Part shown: positions 45,342 through 55,606 of the stretch, piece by piece
Position numbering within the stretch: position 1 is the stretch's first letter
Layout of the letters: each line of letters begins with the position of its first letter
From: Climacium dendroides
Lineage: Eukaryota > Streptophyta > Bryopsida > Hypnales > Climaciaceae
Direction of reading: 5' to 3'
Assembly (NCBI GenBank): GCA_950106755.1
Contig: OX467083.1
Location: forward strand, 595,501 to 659,500
Length of the DNA: 64,000 nt
Position numbers and translations under genes: made by a program
Notes under the pieces: model-generated
The model's input: only the letters and a program-made list of their open reading frames with translations
Database searches by the model: none
What the model was told of the DNA's origin: nothing

Positions 45342-47460
45342 GCACCAATTGTAAGATATTTGCATTTAAGGTGAAAACAAATTCTTGAACACCTTGTCCA
45401 ACTAGATTATTCAACTTTGAATCTTGTTAACTTATTTTTTTTGTAATACATATTTTTATTTTGTTATGTTTAATGTTAAATAGTGAAGTTAAGATTGTAG
45501 GAGAATTTTTGTTTGAAAAAGAAGACTTCATTTCCACCTATTAAGAAAATATAGAGTATAAGTAGGTTCCAAATTGAAGGAATAACAAAATCATTTATAG
45601 GTTTAAGGTGAAATTGAAACACAATATTCAAAACACTAAGATTGTTATAGCAAACAAACTTCACATTGTCCAAAAATTATTTTTCCTAAACCCAAAATTT
45701 GCATTGATTCACCAATGCTATCACCAATATTTTTCTATAAATTTGGAAAGGAAAATTTCAAAATTCCTTCAAAATTTGATTACAAACAAAATATTATCAT
45801 TTTATAAAGAAAACTTATTAGACATGTGAAGAAAACTTATTACACAAAAAAAAACTCATTTTTACAAACCTAGATTTGAACTAGAGTCAATGCAATTTGA
45901 CTACTTGACACACTTCCACATTTGTAATTTTAGAAAAATTTGTATTCTAGTAACACCAAATCCAACCATTAGATAAAACAAGAACTTAATAAAGTATCTT
46001 TAAAAATTAGGATGACTTTCATCCAAACAAAAACAAGACAAAAACAAGAATTTCAATCTATTCATCATCCAAGAAGTGGACGTTGAAGCACTCTAGGATT
46101 AATGACCTCAACCTCTTCTATCCCAATTTATCTTGAAAATTTGCCATGTATACATAACTAATTCAACAATTTCCACATATGAAATTACAAATACATGTAA
46201 CTTCATTTAGAAGCCCATTTGTCCCCAATGACAATCGTTACAAAGATTCAAGTGTAATATTAGCTCTAATTTGAACACCATTGATTCATCCAATTAGGAA
46301 GTGTACAAAACTAGCATCACAATAAAGTTAGAAGAAATTATGGATTTATCCATTACTTCTATTTATTTTTTATAACTACAATACTAAAAAAATTACAAAT
46401 TTTTCAAACACTATCCAACATCTATAGATTGTAGAGAGGTTATAGATTTGCCAAGTACTAATTTTATTTTTGGGGAATTAATAGGACACACTCAATATTT
46501 CATGCCACACTAATTTGGAAAAAAATATATTACAACTAGTGCATCTTTTGTAAATTAGTATCCCACACTAATAGAAAAATCACTTTAGTAATAAGTGAGC
46601 CATACTTCCTAAACATGGATCCCCTATTACAATTGAAAAGCCTAAAACTCACACCAAATCTCTCAAACAAGTGCCTCTAAAACTAGAGTGCATGTGGAAC
46701 ACTTATGGCAACTTGTTTGAGAGATTTTTCCTTCATTTCTTACTCTTCTATGAGTTTTGGAGGCACTTGTTTGAGAGATCCAACCAAACACATAGAAGAG
46801 TAAGAAATGAAGGAAAAGACAATGCCATGTAAACTTGAAACTTTGACTATAGTAAACTTACATCCAAGATCAAAATTAATTTATTTCTCTTGAGCTCAAA
46901 GCCACACTAATATAAATCTCACTAATTATAATCACCTAACCTCAACACTGACTTCCAAAATTCACACCAAAGCAAGGACCAAAAATTGAGTTACCTATTT
47001 ATAAACACCTCAACTACAATAGCAACAAGAGTGACCTTGCTACTAAGAAAAAATAACTCCTAGCATGGCTATCTTGAACAAAGAACTTCAAAACAATCAT
47101 TTTGACACTTTTTCTAGGAATAATTTTCTCAATACATTTTGAAGTTGCCAACAAAAGGATGCATATTGCATGGATAAGGGGGTCTTAAGGCCAATTCTAA
47201 CTAAAATTTGCCATCCTTTTGATTTCAACTTCTTCACAAAAACCATTGCTAAGAAAATGCAAAGACAACCTCTACGAATACCTCCCTCGAGTCATTTCCA
47301 ACCAATGCAATTGTTTTCAATCAATAATCAACACGATAACTATATTCACAGATGATGACAAATTACAATGAAAATTTTCAAATTAAAATTGCATGCAAAA
47401 ATCATGGTCAAGAGATTAAAAAACAAGATAGCCAACAATTGGTCAAGATTGCCAACCTGG
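45342..47460. other. 3' flank of locus 2, duplicated from or to locus 1
   Basis: Mostly AT-rich noncoding DNA. Blocks near 47450, 46965, 46435-46580 and 46145 align in reverse with the 3' flank of locus 1 (18360-20450). No gene is visible. Confidence 0.6.
46657..46817. repeat. Interlocked inverted repeats
   Basis: AATCTCTCAAACAAGTGCCT (46657 onward) pairs with AGGCACTTGTTTGAGAGAT ending 46779. TTTCCTTCATTTCTTACTCT (46727 onward) pairs with AGAGTAAGAAATGAAGGAAA ending near 46816. The two inverted repeats overlap, so they can form alternative hairpins but not both fully. Confidence 0.7.
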
Positions 47461-50400
47461 TCACCAGTAATCACCACAAGAACACACGCCATCTTGGAAG
47501 TGGTGAAAGCGATTGGCATCCCTCACAACAATATCTCGTTTAGTCGCCTTTGAGATAAACTTGGTTGCTGTATGGCAATCTGAACACACTCGAAGGTTCT
47601 TGAAAACCCGAATTGGCTGTCCAGGGGGTATCCGCATGAGTCCATAAACAATAGCCAACTTCTCACTATGGGAGCAAAGAGCAAATTCTTTCTCCTCCTC
47701 CTCAATGTTCCGCAACACTAGCCGGGTATCAGGAATGTAGCCTTTGGCCTTAATTGTCTCACTCAATCTCCTCAACTCCGCATAGATCTCCTTCGCTTCT
47801 GAGTGAGAAGTATCCCCTACGACGAAGTCATGGACCTTGTTATCAACTTCAATCCAGCTACGCCCTGGCTCCTTGCGTATACCTCTCTCCTGCATCATAG
47901 TGCGCACCCACAACACCTCCTCCCACTTGCCAGCTGCAGCATAGATATTCGAGAGAAGCACGTATGCAGAAGCATCCTTCGGTTCCAACTTGAAGAGCTC
48001 ATTAGCAGCAAGTTTGCCCAACTCCACATTACCGTACGTTCTACAAGCACCAAGCAAGGCTCCCCAAGTTGCACCATTTGGTTCCATCGGCATGTTGTCA
48101 ATCAAGAGCTTTGCTTCCTCCAAGTGTCCTGCTCGCGCAAGAACATCCACCATGCAATTACAAAGCACCGCACTAGGTTCGATGCCATAATCTTGTGTCA
48201 TAGCCAAAAAATGTCTACGGCTCTCATCCACAAGGCCTGAATGACTACAAGCTGACAACACTGCAACGAATGAGATCTCATCGGGCTTCACACCGTCTGC
48301 AATCATAGTTTTAAAGACTTCTAGGGCTTCATGCCCACATCCATGCTCTGCAAGTCCACCAATCATCACGGTCCAAGTAATCACGTCCCGTTCCTCCATC
48401 TTGTCAAAAACCAGTCGCGCATCATCGATACTACCACACTTTGCATACATGTGCACCAGCGCGTTGCCAACACGCACATCTGACTCAAATCCCGCTTCAC
48501 GGGCATGGCTATGAACCTCCCTGACCCACTCCAAAGCCCCAGCGCTTGCACATGCATTCAGGATACTCGCATATGTAAAGGCGTCTGGTTTGAAGCCATC
48601 CTCTTTCATTTGGAGAAGAAGTCGATATGCTTCAGACCCACAGCCATGTTGCGCAAGTCCTCCAATCATCACGTTCCAAGTAATCACGTCCCGTTCCTCC
48701 ATCTTGTCAAAAGTCAGTCGCGCATCATCCATACTACCACACTTTGCATACATGTGCACCAGCGCGTTGCCAACACGCACATCTGACTCAAATCCCGCTT
48801 CACGGGCATGACTATGAACCTCCCTGACCCACTCCAAAGCCCCCGCGCTTGCATATTCATTCAGGATACTCATATAAGTGATAGCGTCTGGTTTGAAGCC
48901 ATCCCCTTTCATTTGGAGAAGAAGTCGATATGCTTCAGACCCACAGCCATGTTGCGCAAGTCCTCCAATCATCACGTTCCAAGTAATCACGTCCCGTTCC
49001 TCCATCTTGTCAAAAGTCAGTCGCGCATCATCCATACTACCACACTTTGCATACATGTGCACCAGCGCGTTGCCAACACGCACATCTGACTCAAATCCCG
49101 CTTCACGGGCATGACTATGAACCTCCCTGACCCACTCCAAAGCCCCCGCGCTTGCATATTCATTCAGGATACTCATATAAGTGATAGCGTCTGGTTTGAA
49201 GCCATCCCCTTTCATTTGGAGAAGAAGTCGATATGCTTCAGACCCACAGCCATGTTGTGCAAGTCCTCCAATCATCACATTCCAAGTAATCACGTCCCGT
49301 TCCTCCATCTTGTCAAAAACTAGTCGCGCATCATCCATACTACCACACTTCGCATACATGTGCACCAACGCATTGCCAACACGCACATCTGACTCAAATC
49401 CCGCTTCACGAGCATGACTATGAACCTCCCTGACCCACTCCAAAGCCCCCGCACTTGCACATGCATTCAGGATACTCATATAAGTGATAGCGTCTGGTTT
49501 GAAGCCTTCCCGTTTCATTTGGAGAAGAAGTCGATATGCTTCAGACCCACAGCCATGTTGTGCAAGTCCTCCAATCATCACATTCCAAGTAATCACGTCC
49601 CGTTCCTCCATCTTGTCAAAAGCCAGTCGGGCATCGTCCATACTACCACACTTTGCATACATGTGCACCAACGCATTGCCAACACGCACATCTGACTCAA
49701 ATCCGGCTTCACGGGCATGACTATGAACCTCCCTGACCCACTCCAAAGCCCTCGCACTTGCACATTCATTCAGGATACTCATATAAGTGATTGCGTTTGG
49801 TTTGAAGCCTTCCCGTTTCATTTGGAGAAGAAGTCGATAAGCTTCAGACCCACAGCCATGTTGCGCAAGTCCTCCAATCATCACATTCCAGGTAATGACA
49901 TTCCGTTCCTCCATCTTGTCAAAAGCCAGTCGCGCATCATCGATACTGCCACACCTCGCATACATGTGCACCAGCGCGGTGCCCACACGCACATTTGACT
50001 CAAATCCGGCTTCACGGGCATGTCTATGTACCTCCCTGACCCACTCCAAAGCCCCCGCGCTTGCACATGCATTCAGGATACTCGCATATGTAAAAGCGTC
50101 TGGTTTGAGACCTTCCCGTTTCATTTGGAGAAGAAGTCGATATGCTTCCTCACCATTACCACTGTCGGCATATGCTCCAATCATCACACTCCAGGTAACC
50201 ACATCGCGCCTCGCCAACTTATCGAAAGTGTTCCTTGCCTCCCCTATGTTCCCACACTTTGCATACATTTTAAGGAGCGAAGTCCCCACACGAATATCTG
50301 ATTCCAACCCACCCTCTCTGATATATGCATGAACTTCCTCGACCCACTTCGAGGCTGATGGGCTCGCAGAGGCTTTCAGGATGCTCAAGTAAGTAACTGC

Positions 50401-50872
50401 ATTAGGTTGCATGCCTTCCTTTCGCATGCGATGGAAAACTTCCATGGCGTCTTTCACACAACTGTGCTGAGCATAGCCTCCAATCATGACGTTCCAACTA
50501 ACAACATCCTTCTTCGCAAGTTCATCAAACACTCTGCATGCATCCTCCAGTCTCCCACATCTGATGTATCCACTCAATAAGTTGGTTGCCACATATATAT
50601 TTTGCTGCATGCCACTCTCAATGGTGCACTCATGAACCTGCTTTACTGCCGGAAGGTCTTCGTGCTTCAAGCACCGCTTCAGAATTTCAACATAGGAGTA
50701 CGAGTCTATTGCAATGCCCTGTTGTAGTCGGTTCTTCAAAAGATCAATTGCTTCACTAGCGGTCGTTGCGCTTTGCATGCGTGTACTCCCACCACTAACT
50801 TGAACTGCTTGCTTTGACGCTTTCGCACTAGCGGGCAAAGTGTTTCCCCTCCCCAAATTGCCCTTGGGTAAC
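47461..50872 (-). CDS. PPR-DYW editing-factor exon, locus 2
   Basis: A ~1137-codon open exon starts at the acceptor next to 50873. It has a short basic linker, eight P-L-S triplets, a last L motif, E1/E2-like motifs, the PG box (KEPGRSWIE) and a complete DYW domain. The DYW domain has HSEKLA, CSDCH and the CSCGDYW end. It is the paralogue of 15543-18354, almost identical over the last ~250 residues but with two more triplets. The protein is predicted to be a site-specific C-to-U RNA-editing factor in mitochondria or plastids. An ATG occurs at 50889, but it lies in the intron by comparison with locus 1, where the junction residues RL(S/P)KG are conserved. Fusion to the OSB exons upstream is therefore favoured. 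Confidence 0.92.
48480..50110 (-). repeat. 303-bp tandem units encoding PPR triplets, locus 2
   Basis: Anchors repeat every 303 bp (the CCTCCCTGACCCACTCCAAA block near 48516, 48819, 49122, 49425, 49728 and 50031). The units near 48800-49400 are nearly identical, including the same GCATATTCATTCAGG variant in two neighbours. This indicates recent unit duplication. Confidence 0.9.
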
Positions 50873-51133
50873 CTGACCCATCCATACACACTTCATAAGA
50901 AAACCCTTCATACTTTGTACTGAGAAAAATCTTGCTCCATCAATTTTAAAATACTTGGATGCATGTATGCAATCTTTATACTGCTTAAAAGCACAATACT
51001 TCACACTAAACCTAACAAAACATATTACAAATTACAAATTACATCCCCCTTCAATGTGTGAGCATCATCTGTAGCAAGTCAATTGCACCAATTTCTTGTC
51101 ACAAAGGAAGCCAACTCATGCCCATGCCAATAC

Positions 51134-51626
51134 CTATTCGGTTGTACAATCTCTAGAGAATCATTGGTATGGTAACCACCACCACAAGGTAATTTGCTTG
51201 AAGTCACCAATTTGATTGTCGCCTTCACCCATGGTGGGGTTGACCAACCATCTACCCAGAGTGCTTTCATTGTCACCTTGTGTTTAAAGTCTGGTGATTT
51301 GGGATTCATCTATACACACCAACAACCCACAATCCAATATGAAAACAATCAAGGAACACATGTCCTTGAGCATTGAAGTGATTTAATTAGCCTTCAATTC
51401 AATTCGAAACCCAATCAAAATGTAATACACTTCTTATTTACCAAAGTGCTCAGGACCTTATACAAGCAATAAATAACCTCTCAATGTCTATTCACAAATA
51501 TCTAACATCAACTAATTGGTAGCCTTAGATATACTTCTAGTGATACCTTGTAAAATCTGTTGTCCCACCACTGCCAAGGATCCGCAAAATACTCCTTCCA
51601 ATCTTGCTCAATTGTCTGTACTTCGC
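51134..51626 (-). CDS. OSB-type PDF-motif exons, locus 2
   Basis: Exons 51626-51547 (80 nt) and 51309-51134 (176 nt) read WKEYFADPWQWWDNRFYK then MNPKSPDFKHKVTMKALWVD, followed by WSTPPWVKA. They have the same lengths, phases and PDF motif as in locus 1. The intron between them is 51546-51310, and the next intron is 51133-50873. The codon AG|G rebuilds Arg at the junction to the PPR exon (..QPNR-LPKG). An upstream exon ending at 51727 joins in phase 1 (..KPDASG-EVQ). Motif retention with many silent and conservative differences from locus 1 suggests that the coding function is maintained in both copies. Confidence 0.75.
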
Positions 51627-54240
51627 CTGATTCAACTGTTAAATACTTTAGACATGTCATTCATGTTCTTTCTGAGCAACGAAAAGCACCTGCTTCTGTA
51701 CATGAGAGCGGCCACATTAAACATACCTGATGCATCGGGTTTTCTCCAAACTGATGAAGATGAACACCTAATTGATCCGCTGTTTCTTCCTCCATGGGAG
51801 GCTGAGACAAATAATAAACATGGGTGTATAAGCCTTGGAGACTTCAAGAGTGTGATCACACAGGCATCCTGGTCACACAAATCCCCGACCGACTGTCAAA
51901 AAACACATTCAATTGGTAGCAGTTTAGGCATAAGATAGTCATCAGTACTAATATTTAATGTTTAACGTTCAACCAACCAAGTTCACGTCCTTCAGTTTGG
52001 GAGAAGCGTAACACAATATTGATCAAATATAATGCTATCGAGGAACCTAAATGTATGGGAAACATAAGTTGGTAACATGACCACAGTACAATTCAGACAA
52101 GTCACAAGTCATCCAACTACTTCCGTAGAACAGGTGTATGGTCATAAGCCAACACTCACTCACCCGTGCACCAACTCCAAGCACCAAATAGCTTCTCGTT
52201 TGTTGCCTATGATGCAATAAAAGGTGCATTAATGCAGACATCTTGTGGCTTGGTGGCTACAAACTTCTAACGGATCCTCTTCAACAACAAAGTAATACCA
52301 CAGATAGAAATCTAACTTCTTAATCAGAAAAAGTATATGAATGAATCTCCTCAACCCTTCAGCCCCTTTTCAAGTGTATGTCCCTAGCCAGTTGAAAAGA
52401 GCTCCTCCTCCATATCCATGCAATGTCTGAAACCTTGAGTAAAAGTTGAGAAAGTAGCATATAAGTATCAATCTGCTCCCTTCAACTGAGTTCGTTCTCT
52501 TCTTCAAATTGCTAAACCTCCAGGCAGGAAGAGAAATTCTAGCTTGGTTCACCAACCCAACCTCAACATCAGCAACGTCCAATGAACACAACACAAGCTT
52601 TAAAACTAGACTTCAGTAGAGACACAAAGTATTATGTATGACTGGCAATATCTTCAAGTCTGTTCAATTGCTTGTCTGAGTTTATACCTCCTTCTCGGAG
52701 AAAGAATCAACTGCAGCAGCTTGACATCGACATGAACAACTTCAAGTGACTTCAGCCTCAGAAAACTTGACTGGAACGTAGACAGGGAAAGTTCAACTGT
52801 GAAAGTATCAATCTCTAAGATTCTCCATCCCTTACAAGAACCCTGCAACAGATACTGGCACTTGCACAGACACAAAATTCTGCTGAAAATTCTACTGAAA
52901 ATTGCAACTCGTGAAGAGCAAGGAATCTAAACCACAACATCTTCACATGAACAACCCCAATATCTGAGCTTCCAAAAAATTGACTTCAATCTAAACCCAA
53001 AGCATCGTGTGAGATCAACCATTTTAAATATGCTCCTCCCGTTGCAACTGCGTCTGCTCTACCCACCGAATTGCCAAGCCCTAACTATGGAGACGAAATC
53101 ACCCTAAACAGCTTCACATGAACAACGCCCGATATATGCAACAGGTTCCGTATCTAACTTCACTCTAACCCCAATCCATCATACATGAATCAACCTCTGC
53201 GAGTTCTTGGGCTACCTTTCAACTGTTTCTGCTCTCAGCTTCAAATTGATAAACCCTAACTACAGAAAGAATAGCTTCCTCAAAGAAGCTCTTAGGATCC
53301 ATAGCCAATGCAATCTTGACTTCAATCTAGACTCAAAGTATCATGTAAGAATCGCTCTCCTCGAGTTATTCAGACACCTTCCAATTCTGTCCGCGCTTCC
53401 CTCCGAATTGCTAAACCCTAATCGAGTAAACCTCCAAGCAGGAAGAGAACCCACGAGCTCCCAACATATGCAAAGGGCTTCAAAATTTAACTATGCTGCA
53501 GAGAAAGGATCATCTGCAGCAGGGAGGAATTATGCTCTGAAGTTTGGTTCACCTGGCAGTGGATACTCAACGAGCGAACAGGTAAATCTGGTGCAGCAAG
53601 AGGACATGGCGAGACACCACACGTCAGACTCACCAACCAACCCTAAGACCCTGAGACCAGTCGAGGTTGAGCAGTGCAAGTCGCACTTTGCAACGGTGTT
53701 TGATAATCTTAATTCTGATCATCTTGTTCAGAGCCTCGGGCAAGATAGCTGCTGTTGATAAAAGCAGATAGTTCGACTTTTAGAATCCAAGGATCCCTTG
53801 AGGCCTTGAGTGACACCAGAACTGGAAGTTCTAAAATCCGCGGGCTAAGCAATCCTCGCCGCCCCTCGAAATGGTGTCTGGCCGGCATCAAAACCATGGA
53901 CCCCTGTTTGACGCATCCTAATAAAGACTAAAACCCGATCACTTCAAACCCTAGATCTAAATCGAACGAGAATTCGCGACAACGAGAGATTAGGGTTTGA
54001 GCCTTCTTCCGTTTGCACCACCAGTGAGCTTGTCTGTTTTCGTCGTGGTCTCCTTATTAGTTTTCTTCGTGGTGAGAGCGGCCGTGGTCAGTTTGCTAGT
54101 TCTTCCGTCAGGATCGGAAGCCCTGCAATTCTGACGGAGGCTCTGTCCGATAGCGTTGACGCTAAGAAGCAAGTTATAATCAAGTGGATCCTGCAATTGC
54201 TAGAGTCCGTCCTGTTCTGTTGAACAAGATATACAGTGTA
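51627..54240 (-). other. Presumed 5' part of OSB-PPR locus 2, exons unresolved
   Basis: One likely exon ends at 51727 (IRCSSSSVWRKP before it), matching locus 1. Further upstream there are repeated exon-like fragments with splice-like edges, but no OB-fold could be read. The opposite strand shows open frames (53207-53758) without recognisable motifs. Confidence 0.35.
52981..53480. repeat. Degenerate ~165-bp tandem repeat upstream of locus 2
   Basis: Three units share GACTTCAATCTAAACYCAAA, then TCAACTG-like and GCTAAACCCTAA-type words, with starts near 52981, 53154 and 53315. A fourth, more diverged unit lies at about 52310-52540 with the CCTCCAGGCAGGAAGAGAAA end also seen at 53430. Confidence 0.55.
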
Positions 54241-55603
54241 AGTTACACCTCACACTGAAGTCGGTCTCTGAATTTGTTTTGGAACGCCATAAACTCTCAA
54301 TTCAAGTCGACAAGGTAACTTACAGTCTAATGAGAAGAATTACTCCTTGATCGGCACGAAGAAAACTAAACAGGCCACGAAGAAAACAGAACAATCAAAT
54401 AATACGAAATCGATCCTGGCTACTGAACGTGGTATAAAATTCATGTAAAGGTTCACAATTTTTTGCAATGGAACAGGTGGTAAATCATTCTAACTCACCC
54501 AAAAGGAGGCATTTGAGGAGCTTGACGTGCGGTGGGAGGGAAGTATCAGCGCACTACTCTCAAAACACACCTAGAGCAAACTTGTCAATCACCGCACAGA
54601 GAAAATCTTTCCCTACAAAAATACAAAGATTTGCATGTTTTGAAATTTGGTGTGATTATTAAATGTCATGTTAAGATTCATCTTTCACCCTTGATGTTCA
54701 CTTTCTAGACAATGAATAGAGGGCTTGCAGGCGTTGTTTTATCCAACTAACTTCTCATTCATCCAATTGAATCTTAAAAAGACAATCCTCTTTAATGCCC
54801 AATTTCATGAAATTCTAGTAAATGATCTTTCTATATAAAGATATAAGCAAAAATGTGCCAAACTTTGAAAAAGGATTCAAACATTAAAGAGTTAAAAAAA
54901 CAAAATGCTAAAAGATTTATTCCTACAAATTTTATTGCAATTTAAAGGGGATGAAGTTGGAATCTAATAAAAAAATTCTTACAACCCTTTACTGAATAGT
55001 GTGCAATCATTGGGCAGTGATATAAAGTTTTGTTCCCATTACAATTAAATTCCTAGTTGAATCATTAGGAGAGAGTTGGACCTTCCAAATGGCTATGAGA
55101 ATTCATACTATTTTAGTGACTACATAGTGTGCCTGTTTCAAAATAACAGTTGTCTACATAGGAATTGAGGCAAGTGGATCTCTGAGGGTGTTTATAAGGC
55201 CAAGATATTGGGTTTTTTGCTTCAATTGTAGTTCAAATGTTGTCTCTAAAGTTAAAGTCTAGTATGCATACATAAACAAGCAACTTAATTTGGATCCTGA
55301 AGCTCAATTGCTAATGGAAGGTGCAAATTGTAAGTTCAATGGACTATAAGAGTTTCAAGTTTTCACTTTTGTGTTGTAATTAAGTCAATCATGATGTCAA
55401 AATACACAATCCACACACTAGTCATCTTCATTTGAATTGATTATGTTATCTTCAGTGTTACCATCTAAATTTCTTTAGTCCTAGAACAATTTCGTCTTCC
55501 TTGACAAATATAAGCTTTGTCCTTCTAGGCTTCTACTTTCTTGATTGAAATGAAGATACATGATTGTTCTGTCCCAAGTTAGAATACAAGTTAGAATATG
55601 ATC
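54241..55603. other. Intergenic DNA, nothing recognised
   Basis: AT-rich with short frames only. No gene or RNA feature is supported. Confidence 0.5.
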
Positions 55604-55606
55604 AAA

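Noticed and set aside
48505..50301. Repeated ~93-codon + strand frames opposite the PPR exon
   Set aside because: They recur every 303 bp because the PPR repeats do; they are antisense shadows.
50873..50889. ATG at 50889 as the true start of the locus 2 PPR gene
   Set aside because: It lies upstream of a splice acceptor whose position is conserved in locus 1, where no ATG exists; the start would be intronic.
53207..53758. 183-codon + strand open frame opposite locus 2
   Set aside because: No recognisable motif; it overlaps degenerate tandem repeats on the presumed 5' part of the minus-strand gene.
54088..54222. Short + strand frame (IGSPAILTEALSDSVDAKKQ) as an exon
   Set aside because: Looks protein-like but is isolated, with no partner exons or known family; too little to annotate.
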